This document shows positions 40,302 to 49,244 of a stretch of 64,000 nt of DNA, in pieces. Each line of letters begins with the position of its first letter. Positions within the stretch are counted from its first letter, which is position 1. The position numbers were made by a program, and so were the translations under genes. The DNA is from DAORHV01 sp964448405 (GTDB lineage: Bacteria > Patescibacteriota > Gracilibacteria > Peribacterales > Peribacteraceae): positions 1 to 64,000 of the forward strand of contig CAYUVW010000005.1 in assembly GCA_964448405.1 (NCBI GenBank), in the 5' to 3' direction. The notes under the pieces were generated by a model. That model was not told where the DNA came from. It made no database searches and worked only from the letters and a program-made list of their open reading frames with translations.

Positions 40302-41463
40302 TTATTTTCAAGAACTTCCTCTTCCCGACCTTCACAATCCCCTTCTCCGCCTTGGCATCCAACGCGGTGACCACGGCGTCGTTTAAGTGAATGCCTTTTT
40401 GCTCCACCAAGCGGCGGAACTCGCTTTTGCTACTGACCAACTTCAGGTCCGTGAGCACCTCTACTAAGAGCGTATCTGGCTTTACAGTGACTTCCGGCGT
40501 GTCTTCCGGAATGCCGCCTGCTCCACCGAACACGTTCTGGAATTCGGCTTCGGCCTTGGTCGCTGCAGCGGACCCGTGGTACATGGTCACGATTTCGCGT
40601 GCCAGACGCATCTTCAGTTCCTTGGGGTTGGTCTTGCCGTCGGCCAGCGTCTTCTTGGCGGCCTCGACCTCGGACATCGGCAACTTGGTGCAGCACTCCA
40701 TGTAGACCGGAATCAGGTCATCCGTAATGCGCAGGACTTTGCCGTACATGTCGTTGGCGGCATCCGTAATGTAAATACAGTTGTTGTAGGTCTTGCTCAT
40801 CTTGCGGCCGTCGGTGCCGGCAATGAGCTTGGTGCACAGCACGAACTTGTCGCGCTTGCCGTAGGCGGTTTGCAGCGTGCGGCCGGCCAACATGTTGAAG
40901 TGCTGATCGTTACCGCCCAGCTCCACGTCCACGTCCAGCACAACCGAGTCGTAGCCGACCATCAGCGGGTACATGAATTCCACCACCGAAATCGGCTTTC
41001 CTTCCTTCATGCGCTTGGCGAACATGTCGCGCTGAATCATCTGCTGCACGGTGAAGTTGCTGGAAAGCTCCAGGATTTTCTGGAAATCGACTTTCTCCAG
41101 CCACTCGTGGTTGTAGCGGACTTCCAGTTTGTCCATGTCCAAAATGGCCTTGGCCTGCTCGACGTAGGTTTCGTAGTTCTTGCGCACGTCTTCCTTGGTG
41201 AGTGCCTTGCGCATTTCATCCTTACCGGTCGGGTCGCCGATCATGGCCGTAAAGCTGCCGATCAGCAGAATCACGTGGTGTCCGGCGTCCTGGAACGCGC
41301 GCATCTTGAGGAGCGGTACGCTGTGGCCTACGTGGATTTGTGCTCCCGTCGGATCGATGCCGAAGTACAACCGCATCGGTTTGCCAGATTTCAGTTTGGC
41401 GTCGGCAACTGGGCGCGGCGTGACGCTTTCGATGCCGCGGGTGAGGAGTTCGTTCGTATCCAT
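40294..41463 (-). CDS. tyrS: Tyrosyl-tRNA synthetase
   Basis: Charges tRNA-Tyr. The 389-aa class I enzyme shows YFGIDPTGAQIHVGHSVPLLKM (HVGH = HIGH), LGGNDQHFNML and GRKMSKTYNNCIY (KMSKS), with a C-terminal S4-like domain (FRRLVEQKGIHLNDAVV). TACCCT ends 7 nt before the ATG at 41463; upstream codons to 41499 are not conserved. Divergent from rluD across a hairpin-bearing region. Confidence 0.95.
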   Translation of the reverse strand: MDTNELLTRGIESVTPRPVADAKLKSGKPMRLYFGIDPTGAQIHVGHSVPLLKMRAFQDAGHHVILLIGSFTAMIGDPTGKDEMRKALTKEDVRKNYETYVEQAKAILDMDKLEVRYNHEWLEKVDFQKILELSSNFTVQQMIQRDMFAKRMKEGKPISVVEFMYPLMVGYDSVVLDVDVELGGNDQHFNMLAGRTLQTAYGKRDKFVLCTKLIAGTDGRKMSKTYNNCIYITDAANDMYGKVLRITDDLIPVYMECCTKLPMSEVEAAKKTLADGKTNPKELKMRLAREIVTMYHGSAAATKAEAEFQNVFGGAGGIPEDTPEVTVKPDTLLVEVLTDLKLVSSKSEFRRLVEQKGIHLNDAVVTALDAKAEKGIVKVGKRKFLKINA

Positions 41464-41515
41464 TGGTCGTAGGGTACGGCAGAGACACGGCGGTATCAAC
41501 GGTCCTCATCCCCAA

Positions 41516-41601
41516 CCCTTCTCCGCTGAGGCAGAGAAGGGGGTACGTCGTACGATGAATGCAGCGCGCCTCTCCCCTTCTCCATCGCAATGGAGAAGGG
41601 G
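41516..41601. repeat. Two CCCTTCTC hairpins between tyrS and rluD
   Basis: CCCTTCTC/GAGAAGGG (41516-41523 with 41534-41541) and a perfect 12-bp CCCCTTCTCCAT/ATGGAGAAGGGG (41574-41585 with 41590-41601, loop CGCA). The context TCATCCCCAACCCTTCTC is like a palindromic intergenic element found in many unrelated bacterial genomes (from memory). Confidence 0.8.
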
Positions 41602-41648
41602 CGGGGGGATGATGGCCTTTTGGCCTCCTTTTTCTCTTCCTAAAGCCC

Positions 41649-41660
41649 TATACTGCCGCC
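41649..41660 (+). promoter_or_regulatory. Leaderless -10 box of rluD
   Basis: TATACT (41649-41654), then GCCGCC, then ATG at 41661. Confidence 0.7.
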
Positions 41661-42680
41661 ATGCCCACGAAGAAAAAGAAGCCATCCAAGGCCCCGGTGT
41701 CCGCCCCGCTTCAAGAGAAGAAGGCGAAAAAGGTCGAAGCGGTCGTGACCGAGTATTCGGTGCCCTGGCCCATGCGTTTGGACGCGTTCCTCACGCAGCA
41801 AGAAGGCATGAAGAGCCGTTCGGCTGTGCAGAAGATCATTGAAGCCGGTTTGGTACGTATCGCCGGAAAAGTCATGGACCGCTCCGGTTGGATGCTGAAG
41901 GGTGGCGAAAAAGTCGAAGTCACCACACCTCCGCCGGTCGATATGGACCTAGGTGTGGCGAGCAATCTGAAATTGGAAGTTCTGCACGAGGACGACGACT
42001 GTTTTGTCATCAACAAGCCCGCCGGCGTTGCCGTACACCCGGGTACCGGCATGGCGCCCGACGAAGTGACGATCCTGCACGCCATTCAGCCCATGTTCAA
42101 GAAGTGGAAGCTGCCGTTCTCCCCCGCCGAGGTGCTGGTGCATCGGCTGGATAAGGAAACGACGGGTTGCATGCTCATTGCCAAGAATCCCAAAGCTCAT
42201 CTGGCGCTGCAGCAGCAATTCCAGGAGCGCTCGGTGAAGAAGTCGTACCTTACGGTCGTGGCCGGACTCCCCTCCCCTGCGACTGCAATGATCGACGCCC
42301 CGATTGGTCGTCATTCGGTAAAGCGCACGACCATGTCGGTTTTGCAACACACCGAGGCTCGTTCCGCTCAAACCACGTACAAGACGCTGGATTCCGCCGA
42401 AGGCGCCGCGTTGGTTGAGTGCGACCTGCACACCGGCCGCACGCACCAAATCCGCGTGCACATGACCAGCATCGGACACCCGGTGCTTGGTGACTCCACG
42501 TACACCGCCAACCGCGCCGAGAACCTGGCAAAAGCACTGGGCATCGATTTCCTGTGTCTGCATGCCTGGAAGCTGTCGTTCGATTCTCCCGTGAGCGGCA
42601 AGCGTGTGAACGTGAAAGCGCCCATGACGAAGAAGTTCGTGAACTTGCTGAAGAAGCTGGGGATGAAAGTGCCCGCCTGA
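41661..42680 (+). CDS. rluD: RluD-type ribosomal large-subunit pseudouridine synthase
   Basis: Isomerises uridines of 23S rRNA. The 339-aa protein has a Lys-rich leader (1-25), an S4 domain (about 37-95, MRLDAFLTQQEGMKSRSAVQKII) and the catalytic domain with VINKPAGVAVHPG and LVHRLDKETTGCML (catalytic Asp). Further motifs are DLHTGRTHQIRVHM and HPVLGDSTY. RluD versus RluC/RluA specificity cannot be settled here. Confidence 0.9.
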   Translation: MPTKKKKPSKAPVSAPLQEKKAKKVEAVVTEYSVPWPMRLDAFLTQQEGMKSRSAVQKIIEAGLVRIAGKVMDRSGWMLKGGEKVEVTTPPPVDMDLGVASNLKLEVLHEDDDCFVINKPAGVAVHPGTGMAPDEVTILHAIQPMFKKWKLPFSPAEVLVHRLDKETTGCMLIAKNPKAHLALQQQFQERSVKKSYLTVVAGLPSPATAMIDAPIGRHSVKRTTMSVLQHTEARSAQTTYKTLDSAEGAALVECDLHTGRTHQIRVHMTSIGHPVLGDSTYTANRAENLAKALGIDFLCLHAWKLSFDSPVSGKRVNVKAPMTKKFVNLLKKLGMKVPA

Positions 42681-42781
42681 CGCCCGCCGGATTCCAAGGA
42701 GTCCGAAGAAACCAATGAGTCCAGGGATGCGCTTTTTTAAAAGCAGGGGGTTCGTTGAACTCCTTGGGCTCTTTGGAATCC
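42681..42781. terminator. Long nonamer-repeat hairpin between convergent rluD and the FecR-like gene
   Basis: GGATTCCAAGGAGTCC just after the rluD stop pairs imperfectly with the nonamer run CTCCTTGGGCTCTTTGGAATCC next to the stop of the minus-strand gene. GCTTTTTTAAAAGC sits in the middle. Likely ends transcription from both sides. Confidence 0.7.
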
Positions 42782-44518
42782 TTATTTCGTGTACGTCATC
42801 GTGTACTCCAGCACATCCAGAATCTCGCCGTCGGCGTTGCGCGAGACGATGCGGTACGTGTTCTTGCCCTCCTTCATGGTCGTCAGATCCACCGAAGCGA
42901 TGTAGTTCCAGGTGGTCTTGCCGGCCAAATACAGCGACAACGTGTAGCCGTTCACCGAGATACTGGCGGTATTGGCCGAGGTCGTCCCCTCGATGACGAC
43001 TTCTTTCTCCGTTACTTCGGCAGCGGTGCCTGCGACCGGAGCGGTGACTGTCAGCGTACCGGGAGTCAGCGGTGCGTTCTGTTTCAGCGGCGGCTGCGAT
43101 GCGGCACTGCTGCTGGTTGTCGGAAGGGGCGTAACCGAGGCGACGGCAGCCGGATCTACGACAATCGTGATGTTCGTGGGCGTGCTCTTGCGGCCGTTTT
43201 CATCCAGCGCGTAGATGGTGAACACGTTCGAGCCGCGAATCAGGTTGCCGATATTCACGCTCGCGAGATAGCTCCACGTTTTGGCACCCGGCTTGTAGAG
43301 CTGCAACTTGTAGTCGTTGACCATAATCGCTGCGGTGCCGACGGGGGCCTCGCCGGTAATTTCAATTTCTTCCAATGCAGTCGTCAACGTGCCGCCCGAG
43401 CCCACCGGCGACGTCATGCGCACGGGGGTGAACGGCTTCAGTTCACGCAACACGGTGCGGTCGGCCTCGGCCAACGTAATACCCTGCGGGTCTTGGGCTT
43501 CCACATGAATCAGCGTGCTCTCTTCGTCTTCCAGGGCCAGCTCCAACGTGAACGTGCGATCGGGTTTGATCGGCGCGTTGTAGCTGTTCACCAGCACGCT
43601 TCGAATGCGCTGGCTGGTTTTGCCACTCACCGTTACCGACTTCGTGCTCACTTTCTGGCGGTTTGCCGGAGCGGTGAGGGTTAAGTCCTCTCCTTCGGCG
43701 ATGGCGGTCGAACCGGTTCCCACCGTTGCGGCCGTCGGCAGCACCAAATTGGAAAGCTGTGCGTAGCTTTTGGCCAAGAAGTCATCCTTCAGGCTGTCTG
43801 CCGTAATCGGGTCGCGGAAGGAGTACGGGTCCGCACCGCCGGCAATCTGGCGCTTGGCGTCGTCGTTCAGTATCAGCATTTGTCCTTCGCCCACAATCAC
43901 CTGCGACAAGTTGCCGGCTTTCACGTTCTTCAAATGCACCGAGAGTCCGACGCCGGAGGATTTAATGACGGTAATGCCGTCCATGGCGATCATCGCGCTG
44001 GCATCGGCCGGAATTTCTACGGTGTACGAGGCGGTGGAAACGCGGCGCGTAATGGCGCCGGAGAACACGGCCAGGTTCGGCGTGGCAACCCACACGCGAC
44101 CGGACTTCAGCGTGAATTCCACGGTGGAAGACTGGCCGGTGACTTTGTCGCTGCGGTCGATTTGGACTTCGCTGGATTGATCCAGTCGTACGCGGCTGCC
44201 GTCGAAGAATGCCAACATGGCATGGACTCCCGAACGAGCGGCAACACCGTCGCCGGGGTACATTTTCAAATTGTGCTCGCCGCGCTGCCAGTCACTCTGT
44301 TGCAGAGAAACCTGCACGCCGTCGCCGTTCGTTTGTTCGAGGGCCAAAACCGCGCTTGTTCCGCGACCGACGGAATCGTCGAATAACGAGAACACGCGGT
44401 TGCCGAGGTACCAGATGATCACGAGCACCAGTGCACCGATCACGAACCGAAGCACGTAGCGTGGACGGGGTTCGGCGGTACCGAACGATTGTCGCCGATG
44501 GCGCCTGCTTCGAAGCAT
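42782..44518 (-). CDS. FecR-domain envelope protein with Ig-like repeats
   Basis: A 578-aa single-pass protein. A basic N-terminus (MLRSRRHRRQ) is followed by a membrane helix (about 24-44). A FecR-like domain (about 70-170) contains GVHAMLAFFDGSRVRLDQSSEVQI. Two or three beta-sandwich units follow; the last two share MVNDYKLQLYKPGAKTW / SVNGYTLSLYLAGKTTW, an internal duplication. They are linked by a Ser/Pro/Thr linker (TPLPTTSSSAASQPP). Probably an extracytoplasmic wall or sensing protein. TACTAT ends 8 nt before the ATG at 44518. Confidence 0.8.
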   Translation of the reverse strand: MLRSRRHRRQSFGTAEPRPRYVLRFVIGALVLVIIWYLGNRVFSLFDDSVGRGTSAVLALEQTNGDGVQVSLQQSDWQRGEHNLKMYPGDGVAARSGVHAMLAFFDGSRVRLDQSSEVQIDRSDKVTGQSSTVEFTLKSGRVWVATPNLAVFSGAITRRVSTASYTVEIPADASAMIAMDGITVIKSSGVGLSVHLKNVKAGNLSQVIVGEGQMLILNDDAKRQIAGGADPYSFRDPITADSLKDDFLAKSYAQLSNLVLPTAATVGTGSTAIAEGEDLTLTAPANRQKVSTKSVTVSGKTSQRIRSVLVNSYNAPIKPDRTFTLELALEDEESTLIHVEAQDPQGITLAEADRTVLRELKPFTPVRMTSPVGSGGTLTTALEEIEITGEAPVGTAAIMVNDYKLQLYKPGAKTWSYLASVNIGNLIRGSNVFTIYALDENGRKSTPTNITIVVDPAAVASVTPLPTTSSSAASQPPLKQNAPLTPGTLTVTAPVAGTAAEVTEKEVVIEGTTSANTASISVNGYTLSLYLAGKTTWNYIASVDLTTMKEGKNTYRIVSRNADGEILDVLEYTMTYTK

Positions 44519-44616
44519 GGTTGGTGATAGTAAGCCCGTTTTACAGAGATATGCAAGGTGGCGTACAGCAAAATGACTGGTGGCCATGGCGCTGCTGGTG
44601 GCTGGTATGGTCTTCC

Positions 44617-45735
44617 TCAGCCAGCGGTCACACGCTCCACTTCCTGAATTGTCGTTACGTTATTGGCGACCATTTGCTTGCCCCAATCGTGCATGGTTAA
44701 GAATCCCTCTTTGCGTGCGGTCTCCATGATTTCGCTGGAGCTGGCTTGCAGAAGAATCTGATTGCGCACGGCCGGTGTCGCAACGAGCAACTCCGGCAAA
44801 GTGCACTGGCCGGTGTAAAAGAGTTTCTCGTTCAACTCGTCGTGCTTGTTCACTTCGTTGCGGAACTCGGGGTTAATGGTGCGCACCAAGCGTTGGGCCA
44901 GCACTGCGCGCAGAGCCGGAGCGAACGTATAGGTGGACACACCCATGGACAGCAAGCGTGGAATGGCCTCGATTGCCGAGTTGGTGTGCAGGGTGGCCAG
45001 CACCAAGTGACCCGTCAGCGATGCATCGATTGCCGTCTGCGCCGTTTCTTGGTCGCGGATTTCTCCAACCAGAATGATGTCCGGGTCATGACGCAGAATT
45101 GCGCGCAGGCCGTTGGCGAAGGTGTATCCGTGCTCGGAGTCGATCTGGCTCTGGATGATGTCCTTCAGCTCGTACTCGACCGGATCCTCCAGCGTGATGA
45201 TGTTACGGTCTTTGCCGGCCAAAGTGGATAAGAGCGCGTAGAGCGTGGTTGTCTTACCCGATCCGGTCGGACCCGTAACCAGAATCATGCCGTTCGGGAG
45301 CTCCGACAGTTCCATGAGCTTCTTTTTAATATCGGGCGGGAAACCCAATTTTTCCAGCGGAACAATACCGCGCTGCGGGTCCAGGAAACGCAGCGTGAAC
45401 GCCTCACCGAAACGACTTGGCAAGCTGGCGACACGCACGTTGATCAGGCGGCCGAATGCCGGGAAGGTGTACTGTCCGTCCTGGGCGATGGTTTCTAAGT
45501 TCAGCTTTAGTTTAGATTTGAATTTGATGCGACGCTGCATGGTCAAAAAGTTTTCGTGCGTCATTTCAAACAGTTTCGTCAAAATGCCGAGTTCGCGCCA
45601 TTCCACCTTCACCGCGTGTTTTTGCGGGTTGATGTGGATGTCGGAAATGCCGTTGCGGATTGCTTCCTGCTCCAAGGTGGAGAGCATCTCCTCTCCCTGC
45701 AGGGCGCTGATCTTTTTGACGTCTATTGTTGGCAT
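44617..45735 (-). CDS. GspE/PilB-family secretion or pilus assembly ATPase, compact form
   Basis: A 372-aa protein. A short N-terminal domain with SDIHINPQKHAVKVEWR is followed by the hexameric ATPase core. Motifs are GPTGSGKTTTLYALL (Walker A), ITLEDPVEYE (Asp box), ILVGEIRDQETAQ (Walker B) and LATLHTNSA (His box). The Cys4 zinc insert usual after the core in GspE/PilB is absent; only one Cys (GQC) remains. Drives type IV pilus or type II-like assembly. TACAAT with extended TGC ends 6 nt before the ATG; divergent from the 45801 gene. Confidence 0.9.
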   Translation of the reverse strand: MPTIDVKKISALQGEEMLSTLEQEAIRNGISDIHINPQKHAVKVEWRELGILTKLFEMTHENFLTMQRRIKFKSKLKLNLETIAQDGQYTFPAFGRLINVRVASLPSRFGEAFTLRFLDPQRGIVPLEKLGFPPDIKKKLMELSELPNGMILVTGPTGSGKTTTLYALLSTLAGKDRNIITLEDPVEYELKDIIQSQIDSEHGYTFANGLRAILRHDPDIILVGEIRDQETAQTAIDASLTGHLVLATLHTNSAIEAIPRLLSMGVSTYTFAPALRAVLAQRLVRTINPEFRNEVNKHDELNEKLFYTGQCTLPELLVATPAVRNQILLQASSSEIMETARKEGFLTMHDWGKQMVANNVTTIQEVERVTAG

Positions 45736-45741
45736 CACACT

Positions 45742-45774
45742 ATTGTAGCACAAAATCGTCTTTTCTGCTATACT
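45742..45774. promoter_or_regulatory. Divergent promoter pair
   Basis: Minus strand: TACAAT (complement of 45742-45747), leaderless for the GspE-like gene. Plus strand: TGC-TATACT (45769-45774), 27 nt before ATG 45801. Confidence 0.7.
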
Positions 45775-45800
45775 GAAGCCAATATCCACAGCAAACCCAC

Positions 45801-46262
45801 ATGCAATCGACTCCCACTCCAGACCTGTTCCCGTTTTCTGCCGAACCTACCGCTCGCGTTGAGGGCGACGCCACGTTGTCTGGTAACGAGGCCGAGGCCA
45901 AGCTGAAGGCCGATACGGACCTTCCGGTGGCAACGGGCCGACGTACGACGCTCATTGAGCAGTTCATTCGCAATCGCCCCGACAGCAAGGGTGCGAAATT
46001 GTTGGGTATTGCCGATCGCCTGAAGGCGCTGTTCGTGAATCCGCTCACTCCAGAAGGCCAGGCACGCATTAATAGGAACCGCGGTCTTGGTATTCTCGGT
46101 TCTTTGCTGGATGTGTTCGCGGCGATTAAAGGAGATTCCGCCGGAACCACTGCTCTTCGCACGGAACTTGGCATTCAGCCGACTGGCGTACCCAGTGCAG
46201 CTCCTCGCGTGGGAGTGACTCCGGAAACAGGTGTTCCTCCGCCTCCTCGCAACGAAGTCTAA
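45801..46262 (+). CDS. Hypothetical protein with Pro-rich tail
   Basis: A 153-aa soluble protein. The centre (about 45-115) is helical and basic (RTTLIEQFIRNRPDSKGAKL); the last 30 residues are Pro/Val/Gly-rich and probably disordered. No family recognised. The leader (about 20 nt, A/C-rich) resembles that of the 62658 gene. It ends 6 nt from the convergent nadK. Confidence 0.7.
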   Translation: MQSTPTPDLFPFSAEPTARVEGDATLSGNEAEAKLKADTDLPVATGRRTTLIEQFIRNRPDSKGAKLLGIADRLKALFVNPLTPEGQARINRNRGLGILGSLLDVFAAIKGDSAGTTALRTELGIQPTGVPSAAPRVGVTPETGVPPPPRNEV

Positions 46263-46268
46263 CCACAG

Positions 46269-47153
46269 TTAAATTAAACCCTCGCCCCACTTGAGCTTGT
46301 TGCGCAACGTGGCGAAGAAGGTGTCTTCTTTGCGGCGCACGAATCGCACGGATTGCGATGACAGCGTTGCCTGTACGCGGTCGCCGCGCTTCAGCGTCAC
46401 GTACGTCTGGCCATCCAGCGTCAGGCTTACCTGCACGTCGCTGAATTTGTTCTGTTTGGTGAAGATCGTCACTTCAATCAGGTGATCGGAAGGCAATACG
46501 AGCGGTTTCTGGCTGAAGCTGTGCGGGTTGATGGGCGTCAGGATGGTTGCGTGCAACTGCGGGTGCACCACGGGTCCGCCGGCTGCCAGCGAGTATGCGG
46601 TGGATCCGGTGGGCGTGGCGATAATCACGCCGTCGGCATGGAACGTGGTCAACGGGTCGCCGTTCACGGTCGTTTGCAGATCGATAAGGCGTGAAATTGC
46701 TCCTTGAGAGACCACCGCCTCGTTCAAGACGCGGCCGCGGAACAATTCGTTTTTGCCTCTATACGCCACAATGTCCAACAAGCCTCGTCGTTCCAGAATA
46801 CCCTTTCCAGCCAGGAGTTTTGGAATCAACTTCGGTGCTTCGGAGACCGATACCTCGGAAAGAAAGCCAACCGTCCCGCGGTTCACGGAGAGAATCGGCA
46901 CATGCATGTCGGGCATTTCGCGGACAGTGCGCAAAATGGTGCCGTCGCCGCCGATCACCACCAACAAATCGATGTCCGTGGTTTTGTCGTATGTTTTGCA
47001 TTTCCGCAAAGACGGTATGCGGCAGCGACTCGGGTCGAGCAACAGTGTGGCACCTGCTTTCAGAATGGCTTCGCCGACAATGCGGACTCCCTCGTCTTTC
47101 TCCGCCAAATCAGACCGCGCGGTAAGGCCGATGGTCTTGTATTGCAGGTTCAT
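46269..47153 (-). CDS. nadK: NAD kinase
   Basis: Phosphorylates NAD to NADP. The 294-aa protein has VVIGGDGTILRTVRE (GGDG motif), LNEAVVSQGAISRL (NE motif) and the glycine-rich ADGVIIATPTGSTAYSLAAGG. C-terminal VTLKRGDRVQATLSSQSVRFV matches the family end. TATTCT ends 6 nt before the ATG, leaderless geometry. Confidence 0.95.
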   Translation of the reverse strand: MNLQYKTIGLTARSDLAEKDEGVRIVGEAILKAGATLLLDPSRCRIPSLRKCKTYDKTTDIDLLVVIGGDGTILRTVREMPDMHVPILSVNRGTVGFLSEVSVSEAPKLIPKLLAGKGILERRGLLDIVAYRGKNELFRGRVLNEAVVSQGAISRLIDLQTTVNGDPLTTFHADGVIIATPTGSTAYSLAAGGPVVHPQLHATILTPINPHSFSQKPLVLPSDHLIEVTIFTKQNKFSDVQVSLTLDGQTYVTLKRGDRVQATLSSQSVRFVRRKEDTFFATLRNKLKWGEGLI

Positions 47154-47276
47154 GGGGGAAGAATAGCACGTTCGAGCTTTACGCTATGAGCACTGGGTCT
47201 CGTAGCTCGAAGCTCATCGCTCTTCGCGCCCCGGTTCAGGGTGACATCGAGCCTCGTTTTTGCTACGATTTCAACG

Positions 47277-47867
47277 ATGTTCGACAAGCTTCTCCGCGGC
47301 CTGAAGTCCATGGAACTCGAGGATCAGATTTTGCATGCTGGCGTGCTTGTCACGGCGGTTGGCATCTTCTTCCCGTGGTTCGGCGATCAGCGCTTCGGTA
47401 CGTCGCAGGTTTGGAGCGGCTTCGATTACTACACCGGCTATATCGGCTGGGTTGTTTTCTTGTTGCAGCTCTTCATGATCGCCATGACCATTTCCCCCAT
47501 GGTTGGCGGTCCGGTGTTGGTACGGAAGTCATCGCGGCCCACCGTCCGATTTTCCCTGTGCTGCATAACGGTCATTCTTTTGGCGGCAGCGTTCAGCGTG
47601 TTGCTGAGAATTACGTTCGAAGTTTCCGGCGCCGATATCCGCATGGGCATTTATTTGTCTCTGATCGGCAGCTTCGTCGCCTTGCTGTATGCTTTCCTTC
47701 GTCAGCGACAACACGAGCGCAGCAAGGTCCGTGAATTGTTCCATCATCCCGACGAGGACCTCGTCATAAAGCGACAGCCGGCCGCTCCCGAGCCCGATGC
47801 AGACGCTCCCCCACCTCCGCCACCTCCTCCTCCGCTGCAACCCGAGGATCATAATCTTTTCTCCTGA
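47277..47867 (+). CDS. Four-helix membrane protein with poly-Pro tail
   Basis: A 196-aa protein with hydrophobic segments at about 19-36, 55-78, 90-112 and 122-140. A basic cytoplasmic stretch (RQRQHERSKVRELFHH) and a Pro tail with nine consecutive Pro follow. Family unknown. ATG 47277 is set by TACGAT ending 7 nt upstream; the in-frame ATG at 47241 is upstream of this box. Forms an operon with the 47870 gene (2-nt gap). Confidence 0.7.
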   Translation: MFDKLLRGLKSMELEDQILHAGVLVTAVGIFFPWFGDQRFGTSQVWSGFDYYTGYIGWVVFLLQLFMIAMTISPMVGGPVLVRKSSRPTVRFSLCCITVILLAAAFSVLLRITFEVSGADIRMGIYLSLIGSFVALLYAFLRQRQHERSKVRELFHHPDEDLVIKRQPAAPEPDADAPPPPPPPPPLQPEDHNLFS

Positions 47868-47869
47868 CC

Positions 47870-48211
47870 ATGACTGATCTGCAACCTGAATCAAAGCCGA
47901 CCTACAACGATAACGATTTGGTGTATGTCGATCCCGAAACCCGCACCGTGGTGGGCTTGGTCGAATGGGCCAAAGATGAAAAACCGAAATCGAAGAATTA
48001 TGTCATGCCTCCACCGGAGCCGGTTGACCCGAAGAACCCCGGCAAGAAGCCACGCGGCGGCGGCTGGCACCGTAAGCATTACCCGTGGGGCACGTACCGC
48101 AGCATGAAGCGCATCTACAAGCTGGAAGGCAAGATGAAGGACGCCGAGCCCAACCGCACGCTGGAAGAAGTGCTGCCCAAGGCGCTGACACAGGCGTTTT
48201 GGAACGACTGA
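47870..48211 (+). CDS. Small Pro/Lys-rich hypothetical protein
   Basis: A 113-aa basic soluble protein, with PPPEPVDPKNPGKKPRGGGWHRKHYPWGTY in its centre (described in part) and a helical end. Probably nucleic-acid or protein binding, but no family recognised. Second gene of the 47277 operon. Confidence 0.65.
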   Translation: MTDLQPESKPTYNDNDLVYVDPETRTVVGLVEWAKDEKPKSKNYVMPPPEPVDPKNPGKKPRGGGWHRKHYPWGTYRSMKRIYKLEGKMKDAEPNRTLEEVLPKALTQAFWND

Positions 48212-48291
48212 CGCAAGAGTCCAAAGAGTTGAACGAACCCCTGCCATGTAAATGACGGCGTTTCCTTGGAATCTTTGGACTCCTTGGACTC
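48212..48291. terminator. Nonamer-repeat hairpin between convergent 48211 and fbp
   Basis: AAGAGTCCAA close to the plus-strand stop pairs with TTGGACTCTT, part of the run CCTTGGAAT-CTTTGGACT-CCTTGGACT-CTTATTTT. The run lies next to the fbp stop codon. The trailing TTATTTT acts as T-run for the plus strand. Confidence 0.7.
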
Positions 48292-49227
48292 TTATTTTCC
48301 AGAAAGCACCTTCGCCACCCGCGCTACTTCCTTCTTCGCCCCCACGATAATCGGCGTGCGCTGGTCAACATCGTGAATTTTTACGTCCAAAATCGACTGC
48401 GTGCCGTCGCTGCTGGCTCCGCCAGCCTGTTCCATGATGTACGCGAACGGTCCGCACTCGAACAACAGGCGCAGCTTGCCCTTGGGGTATTTGCTGCCGC
48501 CGATGTTGGTGAAGATGCCGGCGCCCTTAATGAGCATGTGGTGGATGTCGGGCACCATGCCGCCGGAGTAACGCAGTGTGTGGCCTTCATCCAGCCAGAT
48601 GTTCATCATCTTGCGATACGCAGGTGTGTCCACCACCGCACGCAGGTTGCCCGGTGCGTAGGTCTTCACCTCGTCGCGCATGGTCAGGTTCCTCTGCAGC
48701 AAAATGAACTCGCCGACTTCGTTTAAGTAGAACGCGTGGGCTCCTTTGCCGGTGCTGTAGACCAGAATGGTGCGCGGGCCGTAGACCACGTACAGCGCGG
48801 CGACCTGATCGCGCGGCGTTTTGCCCATGACGTCGCCTTTCTCGTAAATGCCGAAAATGGAACCAATCGCCAAGTTGCAGTCCACCAGCGACGAACCATC
48901 GAGCGGATCGAACACCACCAGGTATTTGCCGTCGTCGTTCAGCTCCTGGATCATTGCCTCTTCCTCGGATGCGATGCTGTGCACCAAGCGACTCTCGCAC
49001 AATTCGCCTTTGATGATGTTGTTGCTCAATACATCCAGCTTCAATTGCTCCTCGCCGAACGTGTTGGCAGAACCGGCCAGGCCCAGGTCGGTGGTGCGGA
49101 TGGCGTTGTGCACGTATTTGCTCGCGCGCGACAAATCCAAAATCAAATGGCGGAGCGAGTCGGGCGTTCCCGACGAGAACAGGTGGTGGTTCAGCGAGAC
49201 GCGCGTCGGGAGGATGCAGGTGGCCAT
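48292..49227 (-). CDS. fbp: Fructose-1,6-bisphosphatase class I
   Basis: Hydrolyses fructose-1,6-bisphosphate in gluconeogenesis. The 311-aa protein shows ASEEEA, VVFDPLDGSSLVDCNLAIGSIF (metal site), YGPRTILVYSTG, TLRYSGGMVPDIHHMLIKG and LLFECGPFAYIMEQAGG. The gene starts 17 nt downstream of gap on the same strand, so the two gluconeogenic enzymes share a transcript. Confidence 0.95.
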   Translation of the reverse strand: MATCILPTRVSLNHHLFSSGTPDSLRHLILDLSRASKYVHNAIRTTDLGLAGSANTFGEEQLKLDVLSNNIIKGELCESRLVHSIASEEEAMIQELNDDGKYLVVFDPLDGSSLVDCNLAIGSIFGIYEKGDVMGKTPRDQVAALYVVYGPRTILVYSTGKGAHAFYLNEVGEFILLQRNLTMRDEVKTYAPGNLRAVVDTPAYRKMMNIWLDEGHTLRYSGGMVPDIHHMLIKGAGIFTNIGGSKYPKGKLRLLFECGPFAYIMEQAGGASSDGTQSILDVKIHDVDQRTPIIVGAKKEVARVAKVLSGK

Positions 49228-49244
49228 AAGAAAAGCGGAGGAAA

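Noticed and set aside
40576..41472. 298-codon frame antisense to tyrS
   Set aside because: His/Leu/Val-rich shadow typical of antisense frames; TyrRS motifs are on the minus strand.
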